64,000 nucleotides of DNA from JALYYC01 sp963795805 (GCA_963795805.1 CAWCIV010000002.1:62001-126000), one strand, 5' to 3'; positions 1-9,289 are shown, counted from the first letter of the stretch. Made by a program: numbers and translations. The notes: generated from the letters alone by a model not told the origin.

Positions 1-675
1 AAACATGTCGTAGCCGCCGCCGGGCAGGATGGTATCGGCGGTCGTGAACTGGCCCACCGTTGGGTCGTAGTAGCGGGCGTTGTAGTAGTCGAGGCCGGTC
101 ACGTTGTCGGCGTGCTGGCCGGTAAAGCCGTAGTCGGTGGGCATCGTGCCGGTGCGGTAGCGGCTGCCGCCATAGGGGGCATAGAGGCTGCTGGCGGTGG
201 CATTGCCGCTCGCGTCGACGGCGACATATGGCGCTGCCCAACCCATCCGACGCCAGGTAGCTGATCGTGCCGTTGACGGCCAGCGCGATCCGGGCCGAGC
301 CGGCGTAGTAGTAGGTGGTCGTGGTCGTGGTCGACCCGCTGGTTACCACCTGCTCCAGGTTGCCGACGTAGATCGTGGTCGTGGTGCGTCCCGCCCTGCG
401 TCACCTGCTGCTCCACCCGCTTCCCCTGGTTGTCGTAGAGAAAACATCGCTGTGGCGGGACTGGTCGGGTGTGTCGTACCAGGCGCAGACGAGCCCTCCA
501 TTGTCGCAACTCAGTTTCGCCCCGCCTCTGCGAGCTGCCGGCGCAAATGTCGTCGCTGCTCGACGGCGCCCGACCAGGTCATGTTGCCGGCGGCGTCGTA
601 GGCGGCGGTGTAGGCGCTTCCGATCGCGGTGGCCGCGTGCAGGTGGGCGCTGTCGGCGTAGGTTCGCGGGTTCAT
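1..675 (-). pseudogene. RHS/YD-repeat protein remnant (partial, frameshifted)
   Basis: Read leftward, pieces of an RHS-family core appear in different frames: a YD-type repeat (YDAAGNMT) near 600, then IYVGNLEQVV near 365, YYYAGSARIALAVNG near 290, and the conserved core end GLDYYNARYYDPTVGQF near 50-110. RHS proteins are large secreted or surface toxins whose core cage precedes a variable tip. No single frame spans the stretch: breaks lie near 230 and 390-470, and the 5' end abuts the methyltransferase stop at 672. It runs off the left edge, so the C-terminal tip is not visible. A decayed or truncated gene is most likely; assembly indels are the alternative. Confidence 0.75.
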
Positions 676-1409
676 CTTTTTCTTGTCGGCTCGTTCGCGG
701 AGGCGGCCGCGGTCGTCCGGCCAAGGAAGACTATCGAGCCACCGAACGGCAGGGTCAAGCGCGCGCTTGCCAGCGATTCCGCGCGGAACAGCCCCGACAG
801 GACGGCATTGACCGGGCCCGGGGGTGGTTCCAGCTCATGGCCGGCCCGCGGCAGGCCGACGGCGTGGCCGGCCACGAGGGCCGGGAACAGGATGGTATTG
901 AAGTAGGAGGTGTGCAGCCGCTCGATCCCGGCCTGCGCCATCAGAAGCGCGAGATCCTTGAGCCGGTAGCGGCGACGGTGGCCACCGAGCTCATCCATCG
1001 CGCTCCAGAGCCAGCGGTAGGCAGGGACCGTCACCGCCACGACCCCGCCCGGCCGAACCGCCGCCGCGAGTTGACGAGCCAGGCCATGGTCATCGTTCAC
1101 GTGTTCGAGCACGTCGAAGGCGCAGGCGCAATCGAAGCCCCCGGGCAACGGCTCGCCAGGCTCCATCTGGATAGCCTCGATGCCCCGTTTGCGCGCGATG
1201 GCGACGGCGGTCGCGGAAGGATCGGCGCCCGTGACCCGGTAATCCCGAGCGAGCTCTGCCGAAAGTCCGCCGGTGCCGCAGCCGACGTCGATGATGCGAC
1301 TCCCGGCAGGCAGGTAGCGGCGGAGCGACGCCTGGATGGCGGCGCGCCGGCCGGCAAACCACCAGTGGTCCCGGTCAACCGCGGCGTATTCGTCGGCGTA
1401 GTCCATCAT
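672..1409 (-). CDS. Class I SAM-dependent methyltransferase
   Basis: A 245-residue protein with the SAM-binding motif DVGCGTGG at about residues 41-48 and a post-motif region reading FDVLEHVNDD, typical of class I small-molecule methyltransferases. The N-terminal DRDHWWFAGRR segment is often seen in methyltransferases of polysaccharide loci. It is the last gene of the leftward operon and starts 22 nt after the UDP-sugar dehydrogenase stop. A role in methylating a surface glycan or its lipid carrier is inferred from context only. The start could be either of two adjacent ATG codons. Confidence 0.85.
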   Translation of the reverse strand: MMDYADEYAAVDRDHWWFAGRRAAIQASLRRYLPAGSRIIDVGCGTGGLSAELARDYRVTGADPSATAVAIARKRGIEAIQMEPGEPLPGGFDCACAFDVLEHVNDDHGLARQLAAAVRPGGVVAVTVPAYRWLWSAMDELGGHRRRYRLKDLALLMAQAGIERLHTSYFNTILFPALVAGHAVGLPRAGHELEPPPGPVNAVLSGLFRAESLASARLTLPFGGSIVFLGRTTAAASANEPTRKR

Positions 1410-1431
1410 GGGCGCGGTCGCCCTGGCGGAT

Positions 1432-2784
1432 CTACTTCACCGACCCCCGCACGCTCGCCGGGTTTGCCCCATCCATGGGCGCTGGGATCGCCAGGTATCG
1501 CGCCGGCAGGCCCTTCAGGGCATCCGGCGGCAGGCTGCCGCGGCCGTCGAGGACGGCGCGAAGCCCGGTGAATCGAGCCCAATCGAGCTGTTCGTACTCG
1601 CGATGAAAGGCCTGGATGACGACGCCGTCCACGGCGAGCGGCTTGCTCAGATCCTCTACAAGCTCGATACCCAGCTCGTCCAATTCCGACGGTTCGAAGA
1701 GCGGATCATTGCCAAGCACACGAGCGCCCGCCTGGCGCAACGCCGGAACCAGCCGCAGCGCCACCGAGAAGGCAAGCTCCTTGACGTTCTCTCGATACGA
1801 GAGGCCGAGCACGAGCACGGTCTTTCCCTTCAAGCCGCCGAGTGCCTCCTCCAGCTGCTTCACGGCTACATCCACCATGCCGTCGTTGGTCTTGCGCCCG
1901 ATCCGCAGCATCTCGACCTCGCCGGGGTCGGCGTCCTCGATCAAGAATCGAGGGTAAACCGGGATGCAGTGGCCGCCGACGCCGAGACCCGGCCCATGGA
2001 TGTGGGAAAACGGCTGGGTGTTGGCGGCGGCAAAGGCCTGCCTCGCATCGATGCCGCGCCGGCGGGCATAGAGCGCCAGTTGGTTGGCGAGCGCGATGTT
2101 GGCGTCGCGGTAACTGGTCTCGGCCAGCTTGGTGAACTCGGCCGTCTCCGCATTCCTGACTGGCCGCACCTCGGCGTCCAGGACGTCGCGGTAGAAGGCG
2201 ACGGCCCGCTCGGTGCTGGCGTCGTCGACGCCGCCCACAATCTTCGGGTAGCGGGCCAGATCCTGAAAAATTCGCCCCGAGTAGACCCGCTCGGGGCTGA
2301 ACGCGAGAAAGAAGTCGGTGCCGGCGCGCAGCCTTGAAGCCGCCTCGAGCTGCGGTTGCAATCGGCCGCGGGTGGTGCCGACCGGCAGGGTCGTCTCGCA
2401 GATGACCAGGGTGCCGGCCTTCAGCCCCTTCCCCACCGCCGCGAATGCCGCATCGAGACTGCTGAAGTCGACATGGCCGTTCGCATCGACGTAGACCGGG
2501 ACGATGACGACCACGACGTTGCTCCGGCTTACCGCGGTAACGGTATCGGTGGTCGCGTGCAGCCGTCCGTCGGCGACGGTCTCGGCGACGCGGTCGTCCA
2601 GCATCGCCTCGCCGCGCACGTGGGAGCGCCCGGCGCTGATGGTCGCCACGACCTCGGGATTGATGTCGCAGCCGATCACCGCGTGACCTTTCAAGGCGAA
2701 CTGCGCGGCAAGGGGCAGGCCGATCTTCCCCAGCCCGATCACGGCGATTGACCGGCGACCCGGCTTTGGCTCAGGTGCGGGCAT
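1432..2784 (-). CDS. wbpA: Nucleotide-sugar 6-dehydrogenase (WbpA/WecC type)
   Basis: A 450-residue member of the UDP-glucose/GDP-mannose dehydrogenase family. It has an N-terminal Rossmann motif VIGLGKIGLPLA (about 15-26), the central motif with EFTKLAETSYRD, and the catalytic cysteine in GVGGHCIP (Cys273). The GGHCIPxYP context and SPERVYSG favour UDP-GlcNAc or UDP-ManNAc dehydrogenases over UDP-glucose enzymes. Such enzymes make two NAD-dependent oxidations at C6 to give a uronic acid. It is followed in biosynthetic logic by WbpB-, WbpE- and WbpD-like genes encoded just upstream, which fits UDP-GlcNAc to UDP-GlcNAcA. It overlaps the upstream oxidoreductase by 14 nt. Confidence 0.88.
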   Translation of the reverse strand: MPAPEPKPGRRSIAVIGLGKIGLPLAAQFALKGHAVIGCDINPEVVATISAGRSHVRGEAMLDDRVAETVADGRLHATTDTVTAVSRSNVVVVIVPVYVDANGHVDFSSLDAAFAAVGKGLKAGTLVICETTLPVGTTRGRLQPQLEAASRLRAGTDFFLAFSPERVYSGRIFQDLARYPKIVGGVDDASTERAVAFYRDVLDAEVRPVRNAETAEFTKLAETSYRDANIALANQLALYARRRGIDARQAFAAANTQPFSHIHGPGLGVGGHCIPVYPRFLIEDADPGEVEMLRIGRKTNDGMVDVAVKQLEEALGGLKGKTVLVLGLSYRENVKELAFSVALRLVPALRQAGARVLGNDPLFEPSELDELGIELVEDLSKPLAVDGVVIQAFHREYEQLDWARFTGLRAVLDGRGSLPPDALKGLPARYLAIPAPMDGANPASVRGSVK

Positions 2785-3826
2785 CGACCTGGCTCGGCAC
2801 GTTGGTCCGACGAACTTCGATCACTTTCCCCTGCTCCGCGGACTGGATCAACAACGTCGCCAGGCGCAGCGCGCGGATCCCGTCAGCCGCCCCCAGCTCG
2901 ACCGGCCGGTCCTGCGTGATCGCGGCAACGAAGGATAGGAGCTCGATTCGCAGCGGCTCCGCATGGGCGATCTGGAAGCGGACCATATTGCCCTCGGCCA
3001 CCCCGGAGATTGTTCCGGCGTCCTGGCCGGGCCGCACGGCACTGTTGGCGTAAAAGGTCAGCTCCTGGGTCAGGTAGTTGACGTGGAACATGCCGCGCTC
3101 GCCCAGCACGCTGAGGTCGCGCACCTTGGTGGGCGTCAACCAGTTGACGTCCAGCACGCCCACGGTGCCGGTCTCAAACTTGAGAATCGCGCTCACCATG
3201 TCCTCGTGGTCGGTGTTGATCCGCCGTTCAGTTTCGGCAAACAGGCGAACCACGTCAGCATCGATCAGGTGGCTCATGACATCCAGGTCATGGGTCGCCA
3301 GGTCGATGACGACGCCGACGTCCCGGATGCGCGGAGGAAATGGGCCAAGCCGCCGGGCGTGGATCTGCAGGATCCGGCCCAGCTCGCCCTTGAGGAGGCG
3401 CGCCTTCAGCTCCCGGACGGCCGGATTGAACCGCTCGACGTGCCCGACGGCGAAACGGCGGCCGCGGGACTGCGCCACACTGGCCAGCGTCTGCGCCTGC
3501 TCGAGGTTCGCCGCGATCGGCTTCTCCATCAGGACATGCAAGTTGCGCTCCAGCGCGGCCAACCCGACTTCGAGGTGGGCGCTGGTCGGCACCGCGACCA
3601 CGACAGCGTCCAGCTCAAGGCTGCTGAACATCTCGCGATACGACGCGAAGCCGGGCGTCCCGTAGCGCGATGCCGCCCACTCAACGGCATCCGGATTGGC
3701 GTCACAGACGGCCGCCAGCGTGCACTCCTCCATGTCCTGCAGCAGGCGCACGTGATTGCGACCCATCGACCCCAACCCGATGACGGCGAACCGCGGTCGG
3801 GTCACCCCGATTTTTGCGCCGTCCAT
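2771..3826 (-). CDS. wbpB: Gfo/Idh/MocA oxidoreductase (WbpB-like 3-dehydrogenase)
   Basis: A 351-residue oxidoreductase with the dinucleotide-binding motif VIGLGSMGRNH (about 15-25), the family motif MEKP (EKP at 101-103) and GHVERFNP near 140. These define the Gfo/Idh/MocA fold. Flanked by a UDP-sugar 6-dehydrogenase, a DegT aminotransferase and a left-handed beta-helix acetyltransferase, the likely step is oxidation of C3 of UDP-GlcNAcA to the 3-keto sugar, as in WbpB/WlbA. It overlaps both neighbours (25 nt and 14 nt), so the four genes should be translated together. The precise substrate is inferred. Confidence 0.85.
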   Translation of the reverse strand: MDGAKIGVTRPRFAVIGLGSMGRNHVRLLQDMEECTLAAVCDANPDAVEWAASRYGTPGFASYREMFSSLELDAVVVAVPTSAHLEVGLAALERNLHVLMEKPIAANLEQAQTLASVAQSRGRRFAVGHVERFNPAVRELKARLLKGELGRILQIHARRLGPFPPRIRDVGVVIDLATHDLDVMSHLIDADVVRLFAETERRINTDHEDMVSAILKFETGTVGVLDVNWLTPTKVRDLSVLGERGMFHVNYLTQELTFYANSAVRPGQDAGTISGVAEGNMVRFQIAHAEPLRIELLSFVAAITQDRPVELGAADGIRALRLATLLIQSAEQGKVIEVRRTNVPSQVDART

Positions 3827-4905
3827 ACCCCGTCGACGATCCGGTGCAGGTCCTCCTCGTCGAGCCCGGGATGCACCGGGAGGGACAGCACCTCTCGACT
3901 CATCCGCTCCGAGATCGGAAGCTCGTCGCGGTACCCGAGATCGCGGTACATGGGCTGCTTGTGCACCGGGATCGGGTAATAGACGCGGGTCTCGATCTCC
4001 ATCTCGGCGAGCTTCTGCTGCAGCGCGTCGCGACCGGACGGGACCTGGAGCGTGTACTGGTGATACACGTGCTGGTAGCCGGGCTGCTCCGACGGGGTGA
4101 CGATGCCCGGTGCGCCGGCGAGGCCCTTCGTCAACATGGCCGCGTTGTGCCGGCGCGCCGCGTTGAAGCCGTTCAGCCGGCGCAGCTGGCTCACGGCGAT
4201 CGCCGCATGCAGCTCCGAAAGCCGGAAGTTGTAGCCGAGCATGTCGTGCTCGTAGGTCGCCGAGGCGCCGTGGCTGCGCAACCGCCGCGCCAGCCCCGCG
4301 ACCGCGTCATCGTTGGTCGTGATCAGGCCGCCTTCGCCGGCGATCATGTTCTTACTCGGATACAGCGAGAAAACCGCGCTGGCGCCCAGGCCGCCGACCT
4401 TGCGGCCGTTGATCGATGCGCCGTGCGCCTGGCAGGCATCCTCGATCACCACCAGGTCGTGGCGCCTGGCGATCGCCAGCAGGTCCGGCATCGCCGCCGG
4501 GTAGCCGTAGAGGTGCACCGGCATGATGGCGCGCGTCCTCGGCGTGATGGCGGCCTCGACCTGCTCGGGGCTAAGACAGAAGGTGGTGGGATCGATGTCG
4601 CAGAAGACCGGTCGCGCCCCGACGAAGAGCGCGGCGTTCGCGGAGGCGATGAAGGTGAACGGAGAGGTGATGACCTCGTCCCCGGCCTTGATGCCGTGCG
4701 CCATCAGCGCGACGTGCAGGCCCGCCGTCCCGGAGGAAACCGCGACCGCGTGCTTGACGCCGCACCATTGCGCGAATGCCGCCTCCAGCTCCGCGACGAC
4801 CCGGCCCTGGACCAGGTTGCCGCTCTCCAGAACGGCGAGCACCCCCTTCCGCTCGTCATCACCCAGCATCGGCTGGGCAATACGAATCCGCTCGACCGTC
4901 TTCAT
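3802..4905 (-). CDS. wbpE: DegT/DnrJ/EryC1 aminotransferase (WbpE-like)
   Basis: A 367-residue PLP-dependent sugar aminotransferase. Key features are SSGTAGLHVAL (about 57-67), EDACQAHGA (155-163) and the Schiff-base lysine in SLYPSKNM (Lys185). The chosen ATG at 4905 forms an ATGA overlap with the upstream acetyltransferase stop; the reading frame is open further upstream but that segment has no family similarity. It probably transaminates UDP-3-keto-GlcNAcA to the 3-amino sugar, which the neighbouring acetyltransferase would acetylate. The QAHG and SKNM motifs are standard, so activity is expected. Confidence 0.9.
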   Translation of the reverse strand: MKTVERIRIAQPMLGDDERKGVLAVLESGNLVQGRVVAELEAAFAQWCGVKHAVAVSSGTAGLHVALMAHGIKAGDEVITSPFTFIASANAALFVGARPVFCDIDPTTFCLSPEQVEAAITPRTRAIMPVHLYGYPAAMPDLLAIARRHDLVVIEDACQAHGASINGRKVGGLGASAVFSLYPSKNMIAGEGGLITTNDDAVAGLARRLRSHGASATYEHDMLGYNFRLSELHAAIAVSQLRRLNGFNAARRHNAAMLTKGLAGAPGIVTPSEQPGYQHVYHQYTLQVPSGRDALQQKLAEMEIETRVYYPIPVHKQPMYRDLGYRDELPISERMSREVLSLPVHPGLDEEDLHRIVDGVWTAQKSG

Positions 4906-5522
4906 CGCCGCACCGCCTGGTCCTGCTCCATCCGATGGAGCGTCCCGGACGCATCGCGCTCGTACCGGGTGCCACAGGTCGGGCAGCGCATCGCCTGGTC
5001 GGCCTCGTCCGCCAGCCGGTGGCCGCAGCGGCACACGTAGCCGATCACCGTGGCCGGGTTGCCACCGGCAAGCGCGTAGTCAGGGACATCCCGGACCACG
5101 ACCGCGCCAGCCGCGACCAGCGCCCACGAGCCGATCGTGACGCCAGTGACGATGATCGCGCCCGCCCCGATCGCGGCGCCGGTTCGTACCCTGATCGTCC
5201 CTTGCTCCCAGTCGGTGGCGCCCTTCAGGCCCCCGTCCGGGTTGACCGCGCGCGGCCAGCGGTCGTTCGTGAGGCAGGCATGCGGGCCGATGAAGACACC
5301 GTCCTCGAGCGTGCTCCCTGAGAACACGGAGGCATTGTTCTGGATCTTGACTCGATTGCCGATCTGGACGTGCTCATCGACGTAGGCGTTCTTGCCGAGG
5401 ATGCACTGGTCACCGATGACGGCGCCCTCCCGCACCTGGGCGTAATGCCAGACACGAGTGCCATTCCCCAGCCGGGCCGTGGCGTCGACCAGCGCCGTCG
5501 CGTGGACCGTGGCGTTGGTCAC
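4902..5522 (-). CDS. wbpD: Hexapeptide-repeat N-acetyltransferase (WbpD-like) with C-terminal zinc ribbon
   Basis: A 206-residue protein whose first about 150 residues are hexapeptide repeats of a left-handed beta-helix acyltransferase (repeating [I/V]GxxxxI units such as IGDQCILGKNAYV and IGNRVKIQ). Family members with this context (WbpD, WlbB) acetylate the 3-amino group of UDP-GlcNAc3NA. The last about 50 residues add two cysteine pairs (CRCGH and CPTCG), a zinc-ribbon-like tail that I do not associate with the usual enzyme. GTG start at 5522 in a GTGA overlap with the upstream methyltransferase stop. Confidence 0.87.
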   Translation of the reverse strand: MTNATVHATALVDATARLGNGTRVWHYAQVREGAVIGDQCILGKNAYVDEHVQIGNRVKIQNNASVFSGSTLEDGVFIGPHACLTNDRWPRAVNPDGGLKGATDWEQGTIRVRTGAAIGAGAIIVTGVTIGSWALVAAGAVVVRDVPDYALAGGNPATVIGYVCRCGHRLADEADQAMRCPTCGTRYERDASGTLHRMEQDQAVRR

Positions 5523-6472
5523 CCGCGAACCGCCTGGACCGTGAGCTTGTTGCCGACGCGGCCGAGGGCGGCATTGGTGACCCGGTAGGCGCCCTTGACT
5601 GCCGGGAAGAAGGCGGGGCGCGACAGCTGCCGGAAGATGTTGCCGGGCTCATGCTTGTAGTACATGGCGTATCGCTCGGCGCGGACAACGCGGAACCCCT
5701 GCGCTCGTAAGACGTCGCCGATCTCATCCAGCGTGAGACGCGCCACCCGGTTGCCGGCCTCCTCTCGATCCAACGCCATCCCCAGCTTGATCGCGACCCA
5801 GGTCAGCCCGGCGCGGGCAGGCTCGGTAACCGACACCGCGCGACCGGCGACGCGCGCCATCTCGGTCAGGCCCGTGAGCGGCCGCTCCAGGTGATGGAGC
5901 CCGTCGTGCACGAAGACGACGTCGACGGCCTGGTCCCTGAAGGGTAGATGCTCGACGTCGGCCACGATTGGCAGCATCGCGAAGCCATAGCGCCGGGCGC
6001 GTTCGCGGGCCCGCCTGGCGGCTCCGAGCGAGATATCGGAGGAGATGACGCGGGCGCCGAGGCTGGAGAGGAACTCGGCATCCATCCCGGAGCCGGCGCA
6101 CACCGTCAGCGCGGTGGCGTTGCCAAGCGCATCACGAACGCCGGCCGTGCCACGGCGGAACTTCTCGCCCAGCATCCAGCTGTACAGCGCCGGCGTCCCG
6201 TGCGGCCGGTTTACCTCGAAGTCAGCGGCGTCCTCGCGATCGAAGAACGCGGCCTGCTTTTGCTTGTGCGCTTTATGTTCGTGGCCGTGCAGGTGCTCGA
6301 GCTCGTCGTGCTCGGCCGCGGCCGCGTCAAGCAGCAGGACCGGGATGCCATCCTCGACCCGGTAGAGGCGCCCGCAACCGCCACACGCCGCCTGCTCGCT
6401 GGTCCAGGCCAGGGTGCCATGGCACGCCGGGCAGGCGAGCAGGGTCCGCAGGTCACTCATCTCAATTGCCAT
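5519..6472 (-). CDS. Methyltransferase with N-terminal Trm112-like zinc ribbon
   Basis: About 317 residues from the ATG at 6472 (a second ATG at 6460 is possible). The N-terminus carries two cysteine pairs (CPACHG and CGGCGRLYR, followed by EDGIPVLL), as in Trm112/UPF0434-type ribbons fused to methyltransferases. Then comes a class I methyltransferase core with ALTVCAGSGMDAEFL as motif I and DVVFVHDGLHHLERP as the post-motif region. It is the first gene of the leftward UDP-sugar operon and is divergent from the gene at 6487 with only about 15-26 nt between them, so promoters must overlap. The substrate is unknown. Confidence 0.8.
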   Translation of the reverse strand: MAIEMSDLRTLLACPACHGTLAWTSEQAACGGCGRLYRVEDGIPVLLLDAAAAEHDELEHLHGHEHKAHKQKQAAFFDREDAADFEVNRPHGTPALYSWMLGEKFRRGTAGVRDALGNATALTVCAGSGMDAEFLSSLGARVISSDISLGAARRARERARRYGFAMLPIVADVEHLPFRDQAVDVVFVHDGLHHLERPLTGLTEMARVAGRAVSVTEPARAGLTWVAIKLGMALDREEAGNRVARLTLDEIGDVLRAQGFRVVRAERYAMYYKHEPGNIFRQLSRPAFFPAVKGAYRVTNAALGRVGNKLTVQAVRG

Positions 6473-6486
6473 TACACTGACATTCT

Positions 6487-7296
6487 TTGAAGGCCAGCGT
6501 CCAAAGATTACTGGATAAGTACTATCCGCTCCTGCCCGATGGCAGCCGCTCACTCGACGGCACAAAACCGTTCTACGACTGGTTCCTGAGTGGGATCGAC
6601 GCCCCCAATGCGGTGGTCCTGAACGTAGGGGCCGGACCCACCCCGGACCCGCCCGAACGGCGGCTGCGGGGCCGGGTCAAGCGGCTGGTCGGTACCGATC
6701 CCGATCCGATCGTCAAGACCAACACCGACCTCGACGAGGCCCATGTCAACGACGGCATCCACCTGCCCTTCCCCGACGCCAGCTTCGACGCCGTCTACTC
6801 CGATTGGACCCTGGAGCACGTGCCCGAACCAGTGCCATTTCTCCGCGAGGTGTATCGCGTCCTCAAACCGGGCGCCGCCTACTGGTTTCGGACCACGAAC
6901 GTCGGTCACTATGTCACCTTCGTCTCGGCTCACTCACCGCAGTGGTTTCACCGCCTGATTGCCAACCGGGCGCGGGCCCTCTCGAAAGACGAGCACGATC
7001 CATGGCCGACGCGCTACCAGATGAACACCCCACCCGCCGCCAAACGCGCGCTCGCCGAGGCCGGGTTCGAGGCGGCGGAGGTCCGCATGATCGAGTCATG
7101 GCCCGGCTACCTGGTCTTCAACCCGCTCGCCTTCTGGGTCGGGGTTGGGTACGAGCGCGTGGTCAACCGGTCCCCACGGATGTCGCGATTTCGCCTGATC
7201 ATGATCGGGCGCGCTAAAAAGAGCCTCAGTGGGAGCGCAATTGGTGCACCACGGTATGCGCCGCCTCAGACCACAGAGGCAGCGCCTGGTTCGTGA
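6487..7296 (+). CDS. Class I SAM-dependent methyltransferase
   Basis: A 269-residue protein using a TTG start at 6487. Motif I is VVLNVGAGPTPDPP, followed by the acidic LVGTDPDP and a typical LEHVPEPVPFLREVYRVLKPG segment, so it is a type-11-like methyltransferase. C-terminal ESWPGYLVFNPLAFWVGVGYERV suggests membrane or lipid association. It converges on the GT-C-like gene and overlaps its 3' end by 71 nt, so the extreme C-terminus may be shorter in reality. Role presumably in modifying a lipid-linked glycan. Confidence 0.8.
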   Translation: MKASVQRLLDKYYPLLPDGSRSLDGTKPFYDWFLSGIDAPNAVVLNVGAGPTPDPPERRLRGRVKRLVGTDPDPIVKTNTDLDEAHVNDGIHLPFPDASFDAVYSDWTLEHVPEPVPFLREVYRVLKPGAAYWFRTTNVGHYVTFVSAHSPQWFHRLIANRARALSKDEHDPWPTRYQMNTPPAAKRALAEAGFEAAEVRMIESWPGYLVFNPLAFWVGVGYERVVNRSPRMSRFRLIMIGRAKKSLSGSAIGAPRYAPPQTTEAAPGS

Positions 7297-9289
7297 GCAC
7301 GTCGACTTGCTGAACCAGCCCGACGAATAGCACCAGGGCCGCGACCAGGGTGGCTCCGGCCCCCGGCCATCGCATCCTCGCGAGCATCGGCGATGCAAAG
7401 ACCAGGGCGAGGGCAAGCAGTCCGGCGAGGAGCAGCAGCCCCGCCACGAGAGGCCAGGCGCCGCCCCGATGGAGCTCGGCTCGCACCCGAAGCGACGGAC
7501 CCGCCGAGCTGCCCGCGCTCGAGATGACGATGATCGACACGGTTCGGGCGTCAGGTGGGATCGCGGCGTGGAGCGCGGTCGTTTTCGCCGGATCGGTGCC
7601 GAGGCGGTTTCGCACAAGCACCCGATCGTTGGCGCCCACCTGCACCTCGGTTCCGGGTGCCGGGCCAGGCGACCCAATCTCGGCGTCAACACTCGTGAAC
7701 CGGCCATAGACCGCATCGTTCGGGGCCAGTCGCTGCCCGAGGTTTCGCAGGTCGTAGATGACCGACGCCTGCGCCGCAGCCGTGGCCGGAAACAGGACGG
7801 AGCCGTGGTCGTATGCCAGGGGTACCGGCAGGCCGATGACGCCGTTGGGGATCAGGTCGCCGAGGCGCACGGTGCCCGGGCCGGCAGCGACAACCGTGAG
7901 CAGCGCTCCGGCAATGATCGCCGCGGCCCCGAAAAGAACGCCGCGTTTGCGGACATTGCCGGGTGCCTGAGATACGCCGACCGCGATCGCGGCTGCGATG
8001 AAGAGCAACGGGACGATATGCAGCAGCATCCGCTTGAACCCCGTCACCAGCCACCAGGTCAGCGGTTGGTCGTTGCTCGCGGGAGCGATCAGGTACGTCG
8101 CGGCGATCGCGGCGAGCTCCACCAGGAAGATCGCGAGCCAGGGCCAGGTGGCGCGCCACGACCGGTACCCGACGATGCACAGGAGGGCGGCGATCACCGT
8201 TGGGCCGAAGACGTAAGGGTTGGCGAGCCAGCCGACCGCGTACGACGCCACCGTCGCGACGGCGTCGGGCGTGATCAGGCCGAATACGCGGCGAGCGTCC
8301 ACCCCATATCCACGGGCGCCGTGCGGCGCCAGCCGGACCGCCAGCGACCAGGCGCCATAGACGAGAAGCGGCGGGAGTAAGGCGGCCGCCGCCAGCGACC
8401 AGGCGTGGCCGCGCCGTCGCGCGATCACGGCCGCCAGGACGCCGATCAGGACCGCGGCCTGGATTCCCTCGGGGCGGACCAGGGCCACGGACGTCGCCAG
8501 CAGGACAGACCCGACCAGTTGCCGGACATCGTCCTCTTCGATGTAGCGGACCAGCCCGACGACCGCCGCGATGAAGAGAGCCGTGTAGGGCACCTCGGCC
8601 ATGAGGTCGTTCACACCGTAGGGCACCCAGACGTACGGGATGCTGGCCAGGACCCACACGGCCCCGGCGGCGATCAGTGGCCGCGTGCGGGTCGAGAGAT
8701 ATCCGTAGACCACCGTCAGCAGGCTCGCCAGGTAGAGCGTGGGGAGCAGCTTGACCGCGTTCTCGTGACCGGCAATCCCGCGGGTGACGAACAGGTGCAC
8801 CGGCCACAACGGCGGATAGTCGGGAAACGTGGTGCGATTGAGCGCGAGCAGGTGGTGTTCCCGCGCCAGCATGTCCGCCTTCGGGAGCCAGATGCTCAAC
8901 ACATCGCTGATCCCGATCGGCGTCGCCAGCGCATACCAGCCCGCCGTCACCAGACTGACCAGGGTCAGGGCCACCAGCAGCGCGACGAGGGGGTTGATGA
9001 CCGGTCGCCGCAGCGTGATCGAGGGTCGCCGGCTCAGCCAGTGTCGCCGCATGACCCAGCCGGAGCCGAGCAACCACGCCAGGAGGAGGAGGCCCAGCAA
9101 CCTGCCACGGAATGGAAGACCGGCGATGCCCAGGATGGTGAGCGCGATGCCGCTGATGGCGCTCCCGGTGAGGAACGCGAGCCCGAGGCGGGGAACGAGC
9201 GACTGGAGCGGTCGAACCGCGATCGCGATCGGCAGTCCGACGGCGATCGGCCAGCCGAGCGCCGCAACGTCGCGAAGGTAGGCCGTCAC
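7226..9289 (-). CDS. GT-C-like integral membrane glycosyltransferase
   Basis: A 687-residue, strongly hydrophobic protein with roughly a dozen membrane spans in the first 450 residues, then a non-cytoplasmic domain (about 480-620), then two final spans. An acidic loop near the N-terminus (GISDVLSIWLPKADML) follows the GT-C plan in which the catalytic acid sits in the first large extracytoplasmic loop. Such proteins move sugars from polyprenyl-phosphate donors outside the membrane. It is divergent from the related gene at 9311. The exact family and substrate are not recognisable from sequence alone. Confidence 0.65.
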   Translation of the reverse strand: MTAYLRDVAALGWPIAVGLPIAIAVRPLQSLVPRLGLAFLTGSAISGIALTILGIAGLPFRGRLLGLLLLAWLLGSGWVMRRHWLSRRPSITLRRPVINPLVALLVALTLVSLVTAGWYALATPIGISDVLSIWLPKADMLAREHHLLALNRTTFPDYPPLWPVHLFVTRGIAGHENAVKLLPTLYLASLLTVVYGYLSTRTRPLIAAGAVWVLASIPYVWVPYGVNDLMAEVPYTALFIAAVVGLVRYIEEDDVRQLVGSVLLATSVALVRPEGIQAAVLIGVLAAVIARRRGHAWSLAAAALLPPLLVYGAWSLAVRLAPHGARGYGVDARRVFGLITPDAVATVASYAVGWLANPYVFGPTVIAALLCIVGYRSWRATWPWLAIFLVELAAIAATYLIAPASNDQPLTWWLVTGFKRMLLHIVPLLFIAAAIAVGVSQAPGNVRKRGVLFGAAAIIAGALLTVVAAGPGTVRLGDLIPNGVIGLPVPLAYDHGSVLFPATAAAQASVIYDLRNLGQRLAPNDAVYGRFTSVDAEIGSPGPAPGTEVQVGANDRVLVRNRLGTDPAKTTALHAAIPPDARTVSIIVISSAGSSAGPSLRVRAELHRGGAWPLVAGLLLLAGLLALALVFASPMLARMRWPGAGATLVAALVLFVGLVQQVDVLTNQALPLWSEAAHTVVHQLRSH

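Noticed and set aside
7686..9077. Long Arg/Gly/Pro-rich frames antisense to or overlapping the GT-C-like gene
   Set aside because: Composition is that of a shifted frame of GC-rich coding DNA, and the hydrophobic gene on the minus strand has clear membrane spans and domain order.
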